NCBI RefSeq assembly: GCF_001899075.1
Contig: NZ_MKVA01000003.1
Coordinates: 310,001-374,000 of the forward strand
Length of the DNA: 64,000 bases
Origin: Devosia sp. 67-54
GTDB taxonomy: Bacteria; Pseudomonadota; Alphaproteobacteria; Rhizobiales; Devosiaceae
Direction: 5' to 3'
In this document: positions 9,753 through 18,874 of the stretch, piece by piece
How positions within the stretch are numbered: the first letter of the stretch is position 1
Layout: each line of letters begins with the position of its first letter
Made by a program: the position numbers and the translations under genes
Notes under the pieces: generated by a model
Database searches by the model: none
What the model was told of the DNA's origin: nothing
Seen by the model: the letters and a program-made list of their open reading frames with translations, nothing else

Positions 9753-10592
9753 ATGAACCAGCATTCCAGCATCGTCGCCGCCACCCCGCGCCTGTCGGTC
9801 CGCAACGCCACCATCGGCTACGACCGCCACGTGGTGGCGCGCGCGCTCGACGTCGACATCCCCGAGCGCTCCTTCACCGTGATCGTCGGCCCCAATGCCT
9901 GCGGCAAGTCCACGCTGCTGCGTGCCCTGTCGCGGCTGCTGAAGCCGGCCGCCGGCGAGGTGCTGCTCGACGGCCGCGCCATCCAGACCTATCGCGCCCG
10001 CGAGATCGCGCAGCGCCTCGGCCTGCTGCCGCAGACCTCGATCGCCCCCGACGGCATCACCGTCGCCGACCTCGTGGCGCGCGGCCGCTATCCGCACCAG
10101 AAGCTCCTGCAGCAATGGTCGCGCGAGGACGAGCAGGCGGTGGCCGACGCCATGGCCGCCACCCGCGTCGACCGCTTCTCCGGCCGGCTGGTCGACGAGC
10201 TGTCGGGCGGCCAGCGCCAGCGCGTCTGGGTGGCGATGGTGCTGGCGCAGCAGACGCCGATCCTGCTGCTCGACGAGCCCACCACCTTCCTCGACATCGC
10301 CCACCAGATCGAGCTGCTCGACCTGCTGCGCGACCTCAACCGCGCCCGCGGCCACACCGTGGTCGCCGTGCTGCACGACCTCAACCACGCCTGCCGCTAC
10401 GCCAGCCACCTCATCGCCATGCGCGACGGCGTGGTGGTGGCCGAAGGCCGCCCCGCCGACATCGTCACCGCCGCGCTGGTGGAATCGGTGTTCGGCCTGC
10501 CCTGCACGGTGATCGACGACCCGGTGTCGCACACCCCGCTGGTGATCCCGCAAAGCGGCGGCCTGCACCCCTTCGAGGAGACGGCATCGTGA
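9753..10592 (+). CDS. Iron-siderophore ABC transporter ATP-binding protein, FepC/FecE family
   Basis: A 279-aa ATPase for the siderophore importer. Walker A is GPNACGKST (Cys in the loop instead of Gly, common in this family), with Q-loop LLPQTSIAPDGITV, signature [10 protein letters not shown], Walker B ILLLDEPTTFLD and H-loop LHDLN. The ATG at 9753 is preferred over an in-frame GTG at 9744, because GAGGAG at 9739-9744 is correctly spaced for 9753 and would overlap the GTG. It is followed by the second binding-protein gene. Confidence 0.94.
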   Translation: MNQHSSIVAATPRLSVRNATIGYDRHVVARALDVDIPERSFTVIVGPNACGKSTLLRALSRLLKPAAGEVLLDGRAIQTYRAREIAQRLGLLPQTSIAPDGITVADLVARGRYPHQKLLQQWSREDEQAVADAMAATRVDRFSGRLVDELSGGQRQRVWVAMVLAQQTPILLLDEPTTFLDIAHQIELLDLLRDLNRARGHTVVAVLHDLNHACRYASHLIAMRDGVVVAEGRPADIVTAALVESVFGLPCTVIDDPVSHTPLVIPQSGGLHPFEETAS

Positions 10593-10630
10593 TGCGCTCC
10601 CCCGACAACCATCGACCCAAGGATTTCGCC

Positions 10631-11620
10631 ATGCCCAACCTCACCCGCCGCCGCGTCGCGCAGGGCCTCGCCGGCCTCGGCGCCAGCCTGCTGATCGTGC
10701 CGCGCGCCGCGCGCGCCGCCGACGGCTTTCCGCTGAGCTTCAGGCACGTCTTCGGCGAGACGGTGTTCGCCGCCCCGCCGCAGCGCATCGTCACCATCGG
10801 CTGGATGACGCAGGACGCGGTGGTGGCGCTCGGCACGGCGCCGCTCGGCGTGCCCGAGCAGGCCTGGGGCGGCGACGAGAACAAGCTGCTGCCCTGGCTG
10901 ACATCGGCGCTGAAGGCGCAGGGCATGGCGCTGCCCGAGCGCATCAATTTCGACAGCGACATTCCCTACGAGCAGGTGCTGGCGCTGCAGCCCGACGCCA
11001 TCCTCGCCTTCTACAGCGGCCTCACGCAGGAGCAGTACGATCGCCTCACCGCCATCGCCCCCGTCGCCGCTTACGCCAGTGCGCCCTGGGCCGGCAATTG
11101 GCACGACATCACGCTCGACGCCGGTCGCGTGCTCGGCAAGCCGGACGCGGCGCAGGGGCTGATCGACAGGACCAACGGCCTCATCGCCGCCGCCGCGGCG
11201 GCGCATCCCGAGTTCAAGGGCAGGAGCTTCACCTTCGCCTCGGCCTGGGTGGGCGAGCCCGGCATCAACGTCTATTCGCTGACCGATCCGCGCGTGCAGC
11301 TGGTCGGCCAGCTCGGCCTCGAGCCCTCCGCCGGGGTGAAGGCGCTGTCGCAGCAGCCGGGCTATTTCTTCAAGGTGAGCTTCGAGAATCTTTCCACCGT
11401 CGATGCCGACGTCGTCATCTTCCTCGACGAGGGCGATGCGGACTCCGACGCCATCTACCAGAACGAGGCGATGCAGCGCTTCGCCCCCATCGCCGCGCAC
11501 CGCATGCTGCGCATGACCGACAAGGCCTTCGCCATGTCGATGTCGGCGCCCTCGGTGCTCGGCATCCCGTGGATGCTCGAGCGCTTCGTGCCCGAGCTGG
11601 CCAAGGCCGTCGCCGCCTGA
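10631..11620 (+). CDS. Iron-siderophore ABC transporter substrate-binding protein (second of three)
   Basis: A 329-aa FecB/FhuD-class periplasmic protein. The N-terminus TRRRVAQGLAGLGASLLIV with a following ARA-A site looks like a twin-arginine signal, which would mean export in folded form, unlike the first binding protein with its plain Sec signal. ATG 10631 is preceded by AAGGA at 10619-10623; a frame-compatible ATG at 10592 would add 13 residues. The mature N-terminus is paralogous to the product at 5749-6738. The ligand is unknown but is presumably a ferric siderophore. Confidence 0.88.
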   Translation: MPNLTRRRVAQGLAGLGASLLIVPRAARAADGFPLSFRHVFGETVFAAPPQRIVTIGWMTQDAVVALGTAPLGVPEQAWGGDENKLLPWLTSALKAQGMALPERINFDSDIPYEQVLALQPDAILAFYSGLTQEQYDRLTAIAPVAAYASAPWAGNWHDITLDAGRVLGKPDAAQGLIDRTNGLIAAAAAAHPEFKGRSFTFASAWVGEPGINVYSLTDPRVQLVGQLGLEPSAGVKALSQQPGYFFKVSFENLSTVDADVVIFLDEGDADSDAIYQNEAMQRFAPIAAHRMLRMTDKAFAMSMSAPSVLGIPWMLERFVPELAKAVAA

Positions 11621-11625
11621 GCCCG

Positions 11626-13371
11626 ATGTTCCGCAGCCTGCTCCATTATTATCGGCCGTACCGGCGGCTGGCGCTGATCGATTTCGGCGCCGCCATCCTG
11701 GTCGGCCTGCTGGAGCTGGCCTTCCCCGCGGCGGTGCAGGCCTTCATCGACCGCCTGCTGCCGTCGGGCGCCTGGGGCTGGATCCTGCTGGCGGCCGGCG
11801 GCCTGCTGCTGGTCTATGCGCTCAACACCGTGCTCCTCGGCGTGGTGAACTATCTCGGCCACGTGCTCGGCATCAGCATCGAGACCGACATGCGCCGGCT
11901 CGCCTTCGCGCATCTCACCAAGCTCAGCTTCCGCTATTTCGACAACGCCAAGACCGGCGAGCTGATCACCCACGTGACGCGCGACCTCGAGGATGTGGGC
12001 GAGGTGGCCCATCACGGCCCGGAGGACCTGCTGGTCGCGGTGATGACCTTTTTCGGCGCGCTGCTGCTGATGCTGCTGGTGCACTGGCCGCTGGCGCTGG
12101 TGACCTTCGCCATCGTGCCGCCGGTCACCTGGCTCGCCGCCACCTACGGCGCCCGCCTGACGCAGAACTGGCACGCGCTGTTCCACAAGGTCGGCGACTT
12201 CAACGTGCGCGTCGAAGAGAGCATGGGCGGCATCCGCGTGGTCAAGGCCTTCGCCAACGAGGCGCACGAGCAGCGCCTGTTCGAGCGCGACAACCAGAGC
12301 TATCGCGACACCAAGCTCGCCGCCTATCGCAACATGACCGCGTCGATCACGCTCAACTATCTGTCGACCCGGCTGCTGCAGATCGTGGTGATGCTGGCCG
12401 GCACCTGGTTCGTCATAGAGGGGAGCCTCAGCTATGGCGGCTTCATCGCCTTCCTGCTGCTGATCGACGTGTTCATGCGGCCGATCGACAAGATCACCGC
12501 GGTGCTCGAGAGCTACCCGCAGGCCTTCGCCGGCTTCCGCCGCTTCAGCGCGCTGCTGGCCACCGCGCCCGACATCGCCGACCGCCCCGGCGCCGTCGAG
12601 GTGGGGCATCTCAAGGGCGACATCGCCTACACCGATGCGAGCTTTTCCTATGGCGGCAGCCGCAAGGTGCTGGACCGGCTGAACCTCCGCATCGGCGCCG
12701 GCGAGACCGTGGCGCTGGTCGGCCCGTCGGGCGCCGGCAAGACCACCATCTGCTCGCTGCTGCCGCGCTTCTACGAGCTCGAGAGCGGCTCGATCCGCAT
12801 CGACGGCATCGACATCCGCGACATGACGCAGGCGTCGCTGCGCGCCCAGATCGGCATCGTGCAGCAGGACGTGTTCCTGTTCGGCGGCAGCATCCGCGAG
12901 AACATCGCCTATGGCCGGCTCGGCGCCGGCGACGGCGAAATCCTCGAGGCGGCGCGGCGGGCCGAGCTCGACGGGCTGATCGCCAGCCTGCCCGAGGGGC
13001 TCGACACCCTCGTCGGCGAGCGCGGGGTGAAGCTCTCGGGCGGCCAGAAGCAGCGGCTCGCCATCGCCCGCATCTTCCTCAAGAACCCGCCGATCCTGAT
13101 CCTCGACGAGGCGACCTCGGCGCTCGATACGGCGACCGAGCGGCTGATCCAGGCGTCGCTGACCGAGCTGTCGAAGGGCCGCACCACGCTGGTCATCGCG
13201 CACCGGCTCGCCACCGTGCGCAACGCCGACCGCATCCTCGTCATCGACGAGGGCGGCCTCATCGAGCAGGGCACGCATGCCGAGCTCGTCGGCCGGCGCG
13301 GCCTCTACGCCACCCTCAACGCCTTCCAGGACGGCCCGGGCGCCGCCACGTCCGACAGGAGATCGCCATGA
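11626..13371 (+). CDS. ABC exporter-type half-transporter (permease fused to ATPase)
   Basis: A 581-aa protein with an N-terminal six-helix exporter domain (about residues 1-310) and a C-terminal ATPase domain. Walker A is GPSGAGKTT near residue 366, signature LSGGQKQR, Walker B ILILDEATSALD and H-loop IAHR. It should act as a homodimer. Exporter-type ABC proteins inside siderophore operons are known either as siderophore exporters or, in the IrtAB/YbtPQ class, as importers that work with siderophore reductases. Either role fits here; the sequence alone does not decide. It begins 6 bases after the preceding stop and its TGA overlaps the next ATG. Confidence 0.88.
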   Translation: MFRSLLHYYRPYRRLALIDFGAAILVGLLELAFPAAVQAFIDRLLPSGAWGWILLAAGGLLLVYALNTVLLGVVNYLGHVLGISIETDMRRLAFAHLTKLSFRYFDNAKTGELITHVTRDLEDVGEVAHHGPEDLLVAVMTFFGALLLMLLVHWPLALVTFAIVPPVTWLAATYGARLTQNWHALFHKVGDFNVRVEESMGGIRVVKAFANEAHEQRLFERDNQSYRDTKLAAYRNMTASITLNYLSTRLLQIVVMLAGTWFVIEGSLSYGGFIAFLLLIDVFMRPIDKITAVLESYPQAFAGFRRFSALLATAPDIADRPGAVEVGHLKGDIAYTDASFSYGGSRKVLDRLNLRIGAGETVALVGPSGAGKTTICSLLPRFYELESGSIRIDGIDIRDMTQASLRAQIGIVQQDVFLFGGSIRENIAYGRLGAGDGEILEAARRAELDGLIASLPEGLDTLVGERGVKLSGGQKQRLAIARIFLKNPPILILDEATSALDTATERLIQASLTELSKGRTTLVIAHRLATVRNADRILVIDEGGLIEQGTHAELVGRRGLYATLNAFQDGPGAATSDRRSP

Positions 13372-14285
13372 GCATCCGCCTTACCCGCCGCGGCTTCGGC
13401 CTCGGTGCGCTCGCCGCCGGCCTTACCGGCCTCGGCCCGGCGCGCGCCGCCGATGCGCACGGCATCACCACCTCGGCCGGCACCTACGACGTGCCCGACC
13501 AGCCGCAGCGCGTCGTCGCCGTCGATTTCCGCCTCGACGTCGAGCCGGCGCTGGCGCTCGGCCTGCCCGTCATCGGCTATGGCGTGCAGGAGGAGCGGCT
13601 CGACTGGATTCCGCTGCCCGAGGGCGCCACCTTCATCGGCGGCCCGGCCGACCGCGAGGCGATCGCCGCGCTCGACCCCGACCTCATCGTCTGCACCGAC
13701 ATTCCCGGCAGCGACTACTGGCCCATCGACCGGCTCGGCGGCATCGCCCCGGTGATCCCGGTCGACTACAAGCTCAACTGGCAGGCCAACCTCACCCGCA
13801 TGGGCGACTGGCTCGGCCGCCGCCCGGCCGCCGACCGGTTCATCGCCGCCTACACCGGCGAGCTCGACAAGGTGAAGGCCGCGCACGCCGCGGCGATCGC
13901 CGGCAAGCTGGTGGCCGCCATCTGGTTCGAGCCCGACAGCAGCGAGGTGCAATTGCTGCTGGGGGAGGGGACCAGCAACGTCACTCTCGCCGGCCAGGTG
14001 CTGGCCGATCTCGGCGGCCGCACCATCGCCTCGGACCGGCTCGGCGAGTACGGCGTCATCAGCGTCGAGCGCGCGCCCGAGGTGCTGGGAGCCGTCGATG
14101 CGTTCCTGCTCGATGCCGACGACGAGAGCCGGCTCGCCGCGCTCGAGGCCAACCCGATCTGGCAGCGCCTGCCGGCGGTGGCGGCCGGCCGCATCGTCAA
14201 GGCCAGCGGCACCTTCTATGGCGGCGGCTATTCGGCGCGCCACATCATCCCGGCCTGGGAGCAGCTGTTCGCGCTGTTCGCCTGA
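13368..14285 (+). CDS. Iron-siderophore ABC transporter substrate-binding protein (third of three)
   Basis: A 305-aa periplasmic binding protein with the TroA-like core (DQPQRVVAVDFRLDVEPALALGL near residues 43-65). The N-terminus SIRLTRRGFGLGAL...ARAAD reads as a twin-arginine signal. It is more distant from the other two binding proteins than they are from each other. The ATG overlaps the exporter TGA (ATGA), and AGGAGA lies just upstream. It is the last gene of the operon. No TonB-dependent receptor gene is present in the window, so the outer-membrane step must be encoded elsewhere. Confidence 0.88.
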   Translation: MSIRLTRRGFGLGALAAGLTGLGPARAADAHGITTSAGTYDVPDQPQRVVAVDFRLDVEPALALGLPVIGYGVQEERLDWIPLPEGATFIGGPADREAIAALDPDLIVCTDIPGSDYWPIDRLGGIAPVIPVDYKLNWQANLTRMGDWLGRRPAADRFIAAYTGELDKVKAAHAAAIAGKLVAAIWFEPDSSEVQLLLGEGTSNVTLAGQVLADLGGRTIASDRLGEYGVISVERAPEVLGAVDAFLLDADDESRLAALEANPIWQRLPAVAAGRIVKASGTFYGGGYSARHIIPAWEQLFALFA

Positions 14286-14381
14286 GCCAAGGCCGGCGAA
14301 ATTCCGGCCCGGCGGTCGTGGGCAATCGACTTCGGCGCGCCGGTGAGGCACCTTGGCGGCGACGACTCCACCGGACCCGCC

Positions 14382-14519
14382 ATGCCCCGCATTGCCGAAT
14401 TCATCGACCCCACGCCCGATCCGGTCTGGCGGCCGGCGCAGCAATGCGGCGTCACCGCCGCCTTTGGCCGGCCGTTCGCCATCGGCTGCATCAGGGTCCA
14501 CACGGAGGCGGGCCGATGA
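14382..14519 (+). pseudogene. Short ORF resembling the N-terminus of a mannonate-dehydratase-like protein
   Basis: A 45-codon frame (MPRIAEFIDPTPDPVW then RPAQQCGVTAAFGRP) whose start resembles the N-terminal strand and helix of TIM-barrel mannonate-dehydratase-like proteins. It then ends in unrelated residues and TGA. The TGA overlaps the ATG of the next dehydrogenase gene. A deletion that removed nearly all of a dehydratase would explain it, since uronate dehydrogenase and mannonate dehydratase belong to the same hexuronate pathways. It could instead be a short leader ORF. The identity is tentative. Confidence 0.35.
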
Positions 14520-15334
14520 AGATCGCGCTGACCGGCGGCAGCGGCAAGGTCGGCCGCGCCATCGTCGAACGGGCGCTGGCGCGGGGCGATACGCTATTGA
14601 GCCTCGACCGCGACCTGCCGGCCGAACCCGCTCCCGGCGTCGACTACCGCCAGCTCGAAATGTCCGATTATGACGGGCTGGTCCGGGCTTTCGCCGGCTG
14701 CGACGCGCTGATCCACATGGCGGCGATCCCGGAGCCGTTCCATCATCCGGACCATGTCGTCCACAACAACAATGTGGTGGGCAGCTACAACGCCATGCGC
14801 GCCGCCATCGAATGCGGCATCCGCCGCATCTGCCAGGCCTCCAGCGTCAACGCCATCGGCCTCTCCTACAGCCGCGCGGCGAGCTTCGACTATTTCCCGG
14901 TGGACGAGCAGCACCCCAATCACGGCGAGGAGCCGTATGCGCTCTCCAAATGGATCTGCGAGGCGCAGGCCGACAACCTCGCACGCCGCTATGCCGACCT
15001 GCAGGTGGCCAGCATGCGCTTCCACTGGGTCGTCGAAGACCGCGCCCAGGCGGCGCAGCGGTTCAATGTCCCGACGCGCCGGGCGGCGATGCACCTGTGG
15101 GCCTATACGCTGCGGCGGCACGCCGCCGATGCCTGCCTCGCGGCCGTCGAGCCCGGGCGCTTCGCCGGCCACGAGGTGTTCTACATCGTCGCCGCCGACA
15201 CCACCAACGACATCCCGAGCCTCGAGCTGGCGCGGCAATACTATCCCGACGTGCCGATCCGCGGCGATCTCAGCGGCCATCGCAGCTTCTTCGACTCCAG
15301 CAAGGCCGCGCGGCTGCTGGGCGTGGCGGGCTAG
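14516..15334 (+). CDS. NAD(P)-dependent SDR, uronate-dehydrogenase-like
   Basis: A 272-aa extended short-chain dehydrogenase. The dinucleotide-binding motif is TGGSGKVG at residues 6-13, and the active-site YxxxK is YALSK (in EEPYALSKWICE) with the preceding SSVNAIG. Length and motifs fit uronate dehydrogenase (aldohexuronate to aldonolactone) or a related sugar dehydrogenase. It starts inside the stop of the small truncated ORF. The gene at 16338-17195 is a second member of the same superfamily on the other strand. Confidence 0.7.
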   Translation: MKIALTGGSGKVGRAIVERALARGDTLLSLDRDLPAEPAPGVDYRQLEMSDYDGLVRAFAGCDALIHMAAIPEPFHHPDHVVHNNNVVGSYNAMRAAIECGIRRICQASSVNAIGLSYSRAASFDYFPVDEQHPNHGEEPYALSKWICEAQADNLARRYADLQVASMRFHWVVEDRAQAAQRFNVPTRRAAMHLWAYTLRRHAADACLAAVEPGRFAGHEVFYIVAADTTNDIPSLELARQYYPDVPIRGDLSGHRSFFDSSKAARLLGVAG

Positions 15335-15336
15335 CG

Positions 15337-16347
15337 GTGGCAACCGTCCTCGTCACCGGTTCGGCCGGCTTCATCGGCTTCCATCTGGCGCAGCGCCTGC
15401 TCGCCGACGGCCACGCCGTGGTGGGCTATGACGGCCTCACCGACTACTACGATGTCCGCCTGAAGCGCGCGCGCCACGCCATCCTCGCGCAATCGCCGAA
15501 CTTCCGTGCCGTTACCGGCATGCTGGAGAACGCCGATCTACTGCGGCGCACGGTTGCCGGGGCGAGGCCCGACATCGTCGTCCATCTCGCGGCGCAGGCG
15601 GGGGTCCGCTACTCCATCGACGCGCCGCAGAGCTATGTCAGTACCAATCTCGACGGCACCTTCAACCTGCTGGAGGCGCTGCGGGCATCGCCGCCCAGGC
15701 ACCTGCTGGTGGCGTCGACCAGCTCGGTCTATGGCGCACATCCGCCGACGCCGTTCGTCGAAACCGACCGCACCGACTATCCGCTGTCGATCTATGCCGC
15801 GACCAAGCGCGGCGGCGAGGCGCTGAGCCATTCCTACGCCGCGCTGTTCGGCCTGCCGACCACCTGCCTCAGGTTCTTCACCGTGTACGGGCCATGGGGC
15901 CGGCCCGACATGGCGGCGCTGAAATTCGCCGACGCCATCGCCCATGGCCGCCCCATCGAGGTCTACGGCCACGGCCGCATGTCGCGCGATTTCACCTATG
16001 TCGCCGACGTGGTCGAGGCGGTGTCGCGCCTGCTCCCGCGCGTGCCGGCGGGAGAGCCCGTGCACGCCCACGACACGCTGTCGCCGGCCGCGCCCTGGCG
16101 TGTCGTCAACATCGCCGGCGGCGCCCCGGCATCGCTCAATGCGTTCATCGCCGCGTTCGAAGCCGCGCTCGGCCAACCGGCGCGGCGCACGCTGCTGCCG
16201 ATGCAGCCGGGCGACGTGGCCGCCACCGCCGCCGACGTGTCGCTGCTGCGCGCGCTGGTCGGCGACGTGCCGGCGACCCCGATCGCCGACGGCGTCGCAG
16301 CGGTGGTCGACTGGTACCGCCGCGACTGGGCCCGGCTTCAGACGTGA
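15337..16347 (+). CDS. NAD-dependent epimerase, UDP-glucuronate 4-epimerase-like
   Basis: A 336-aa extended SDR. It shows TGSAGFIGFHLA at residues 7-18, the catalytic YAATK with STSSVYG upstream, and the RFFTVYGPWGRPDMA stretch typical of UDP-glucuronate epimerases (LpsL/CapI class). It would supply UDP-galacturonate for surface polysaccharide. The GTG start is 2 bases after the previous stop. Its 3' end overlaps the convergent gene at 16338-17195 by ten bases. Confidence 0.85.
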   Translation: MATVLVTGSAGFIGFHLAQRLLADGHAVVGYDGLTDYYDVRLKRARHAILAQSPNFRAVTGMLENADLLRRTVAGARPDIVVHLAAQAGVRYSIDAPQSYVSTNLDGTFNLLEALRASPPRHLLVASTSSVYGAHPPTPFVETDRTDYPLSIYAATKRGGEALSHSYAALFGLPTTCLRFFTVYGPWGRPDMAALKFADAIAHGRPIEVYGHGRMSRDFTYVADVVEAVSRLLPRVPAGEPVHAHDTLSPAAPWRVVNIAGGAPASLNAFIAAFEAALGQPARRTLLPMQPGDVAATAADVSLLRALVGDVPATPIADGVAAVVDWYRRDWARLQT

Positions 16348-17195
16348 TTGCGCCAGCTGTGCTGCGGGTTGTAGTCGAGCATGCGCTTGGCCTTCTCGAT
16401 CGACAGCAGCGTGCCGGTGGCTGACATCGACGGCCGCGTCTCGACGCCCGGGAACACTTCGGCCATCAGCGACGCGTTGGCGCGGCTCATCACCGTGTCG
16501 GCATTGGCGATGATGAAGGCCTCGAAGCCCTTGAACTCGGCCTCGATCGCCTTGCGTACCGCCTGCGCCCCGTCGCGCGCGTCGATATAGCCCCACAGGT
16601 TCCATTTGCGCTTCCTGGGGTCGGCGTCGAAGCCGGGGAACGCCTTGTAGTCCTCGACGTCCATGACGTTGGAAAAGCGCAGGCCCGCGATCTTCAGCTC
16701 GGGGTCCCAGCGCGCGAACTGCCGGGCGATGGTCTCGTCCACCAGCTTGCCGAGCGAATAGGCGGTCTCCGGGCGCGGATAATACTCCTCGTCGACCGGC
16801 GCATAGGGCGGCGGCGTCTCGAACGGCAGGCCGAGCACCGTCTCGCTCGAGGCGAACACCACGGTCTTGATCTTCGCCAGCCGCGCCGCCTCGAACACAT
16901 TGTAGGTCGCCGGCACGTTGTTGGCGAAGATGCGGGCATTGGCGGCGAGCCCCGGCGCCGGAATCGCCGCGAGGTGCACCACCGCGTCGAACGGCCCGCG
17001 ATGCTCGTCGATGCCGCCGAGGATGGCCGCCGCCACCTCGCCGAAATTGGTGAGATCGATGCGCACCGTCGGCGCGATCGGCTCGCGCGGCGGCATCTGG
17101 TCGATGTTGAGCACCTCGTAGCCGTTGGCCACCAAATCCTTGAGCACGGCGCGCCCCAGCTTGCCGCTGCCGCCGGTCACGATCACCTTGGTCAT
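16338..17195 (-). CDS. NAD(P)-dependent SDR family protein (nucleoside-sugar or uronate dehydrogenase type)
   Basis: A 285-aa extended SDR with TGGSGKLG at residues 7-14 and an active-site Y-S-L-G-K (TAYSLGK). The substrate-binding region (GLRFSNVMDVEDYKAFP) is conserved among a group of alphaproteobacterial oxidoreductases of unknown substrate. The 3' ends of this gene and the epimerase gene overlap by ten bases. No operon partner is seen on this strand. Confidence 0.8.
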   Translation of the reverse strand: MTKVIVTGGSGKLGRAVLKDLVANGYEVLNIDQMPPREPIAPTVRIDLTNFGEVAAAILGGIDEHRGPFDAVVHLAAIPAPGLAANARIFANNVPATYNVFEAARLAKIKTVVFASSETVLGLPFETPPPYAPVDEEYYPRPETAYSLGKLVDETIARQFARWDPELKIAGLRFSNVMDVEDYKAFPGFDADPRKRKWNLWGYIDARDGAQAVRKAIEAEFKGFEAFIIANADTVMSRANASLMAEVFPGVETRPSMSATGTLLSIEKAKRMLDYNPQHSWRNHV

Positions 17196-17362
17196 GTCGT
17201 CCTCCTGTCGCGATCATTCCATCGCCGGCGGCAACAGACAAGCCAAGGAGTTGGCGGCGGCGTTCGTCTCATGAACGGAAACTGAATGGGCGCCTCACCG
17301 TTACTTCAGTTGCCGGCCCCTAGAACGGGCACACCGAAATTCACCCCGCGGGGAGATTGCAA

Positions 17363-17539
17363 ATGACCAGGACCCACGAAAAGCTGCTGATCGGCATCCT
17401 CGCCGGCATCATCATCGTCGGCGCCGGCGCCTTCGCCATCCAGCCGGCGCTCGCCGGCAAGGGCGGCATCAAGGCCGGCTCCGAGCTCGCCGGCCCGTCC
17501 TACGACGTGCTGACCCTGCAGCTGTCGCCCCGCAAGTAA
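17363..17539 (+). CDS. Small exported or membrane-anchored protein, 58 aa
   Basis: The N-terminus THEKLLIGILAGIIIVGAG is one hydrophobic segment followed by a possible signal-peptidase site (QPALA-GK). The mature part would be only about 28 residues, ending LTLQLSPRK. ATG 17363 is preceded by GGGGAG at 17350-17355, a good ribosome site, so the upstream TTG is not needed. The function is not recognised. Confidence 0.55.
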   Translation: MTRTHEKLLIGILAGIIIVGAGAFAIQPALAGKGGIKAGSELAGPSYDVLTLQLSPRK

Positions 17540-17657
17540 GGTTTTCCCTGCCGACCTCCCAGTCGGTCCCATGCAACGTGCCTGCCTCCCGACCTCCTCT
17601 TCTTGACTTTGCCGGCCTCCTGTTGTCCCACCAGGGCAGCACGGAGGCCGATTTTTC

Positions 17658-18686
17658 ATGGACCCCAGATTGGATGCCAACCCGATCCTCGCCGAAACCA
17701 CGCGCGGCAGCTGGGTGGAGAATCGCCACCGCGGCGCCTTCGTCGTCAGCGACGCTCAAGGCAATGTGATCGCCGCCGCCGGCGACATCGAGCGGCCGGT
17801 GTTTCCGCGCTCCGCCGTCAAATCGATGCAGGCGCTGGCGCTGGTGAGCTCGGGCGCCATCGACAAATTCCATCTGACCGACACCGAGCTGGCGCTCGCC
17901 TGCGCCAGCCACCAGGGCGAGGATTTCCACGTTTCCGGCGTGACCTCGTTCCTCGGCCATATCGGGCTCGGCATCTCCGACCTCGAATGCGGCGCGCATG
18001 CGCCCACCTTCGCCCCGGCGCGCGAAAAGCTGCGCGACAGCGGCCAGGCGCCCTCGTCGGTGCACAACAACTGCTCGGGCAAGCATTCGGGCATGCTCGC
18101 CGTCGCCAGGGCGCTCGGCGTGCCGACGGCGCATTACGTCGACCGCGACCATCCGGTGCAGGTCGAGGTCCGCTCCGGCATCGAGACGGTGCTGCACGAG
18201 CCGCTCGACGTCGAGCGCTCCGGCACCGACGGCTGCTCCATCCCCACCTGGGCCGCGCCGCTTCGCGATTTCGCCGCCGGCTTCGCCCGCATGGCGACGG
18301 GGGAGGGGCTGCCCGACAATTTCGCCGCCGGCGCCCGGCGCATCTTCGATGCCGCCACCGCCCACCCCGAGCTGGTCGGCGGCACCGGCAGCCTCGACAC
18401 CGAGGTGATGCGGGCGTTCGGCGGGCGGGTGTTCCAGAAGGGCGGCGCCGAGGGCGTGCAGTGCGGCGCCGTGCGCGACAAGGGCTGGGGCTACGCCCTC
18501 AAGGTCGACGACGGCAACATGCTGGCCTCGCAGGTGATGGTGGCGACGCTGCTGCTCGCCATCGCCGACCCGACGCCCGAGCAGGAGCACGTGCTCAAGC
18601 GCTTCGCCGTGCAGATCACCCGCAACGTCCGCGGCCTCGACGTCGGCATGATCAAGGCCACGGCGGCGATGCGGCCGCAGGTTTAG
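17658..18686 (+). CDS. L-asparaginase II, Rhizobium etli AnsA/ReAV type
   Basis: A 342-aa enzyme hydrolysing asparagine to aspartate and ammonia. It belongs to the R. etli-type family, which is unrelated to the E. coli enzymes and resembles serine beta-lactamase folds. The SxxK pair is in RSAVKSMQAL (residues 52-61). CASHQGE holds the second Ser. The zinc-ligand positions known for this family appear as the Cys and Lys of NNCSGKHSG and the Cys of DGCSIPT. ACGGAGG at 17640-17647 serves as the ribosome site for ATG 17658. Its 3' end overlaps the convergent HicA-like gene by four bases. Confidence 0.9.
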   Translation: MDPRLDANPILAETTRGSWVENRHRGAFVVSDAQGNVIAAAGDIERPVFPRSAVKSMQALALVSSGAIDKFHLTDTELALACASHQGEDFHVSGVTSFLGHIGLGISDLECGAHAPTFAPAREKLRDSGQAPSSVHNNCSGKHSGMLAVARALGVPTAHYVDRDHPVQVEVRSGIETVLHEPLDVERSGTDGCSIPTWAAPLRDFAAGFARMATGEGLPDNFAAGARRIFDAATAHPELVGGTGSLDTEVMRAFGGRVFQKGGAEGVQCGAVRDKGWGYALKVDDGNMLASQVMVATLLLAIADPTPEQEHVLKRFAVQITRNVRGLDVGMIKATAAMRPQV

Positions 18687-18874
18687 AAGCGGCGCTGGCT
18701 TCCGGCGAGCCGCAGGAGCGTATTGGCAACGTGCCGCGACAGCAGATGGCGCGGGACAATCAGCACTTCCTTGCCGCGCACCCACTTTTCGTGGCTGCCC
18801 TTGGCGTTGACCTTGTACGTGAAGCCCAAGGCTTCCAGTTCCTTGGTCAGTGCCAGGTAGAAGCCCTTGACCAC
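18683..18874 (-). CDS. hicA: HicA-like mRNA interferase toxin
   Basis: A 63-aa protein beginning at GTG 18874, which overlaps the stop of the upstream antitoxin-like gene (TAGTG). It has the HicA dsRBD-like pattern: KELEALGF, KGSHEKW (with the catalytic His) and VPRHLLSRHVANTLLRLAG. HicA toxins are ribosome-independent RNases of about 60 aa, so the GTG start is preferred over the more distal TTG at 18904. It forms a two-gene unit with the DUF1902-like gene. Confidence 0.75.
   Translation of the reverse strand: MVKGFYLALTKELEALGFTYKVNAKGSHEKWVRGKEVLIVPRHLLSRHVANTLLRLAGSQRRF

Noticed and set aside
17540-17657. Riboswitch or small RNA before the asparaginase gene
   Set aside because: The stretch is pyrimidine-rich with only weak local pairing; no known riboswitch pattern could be recognised.
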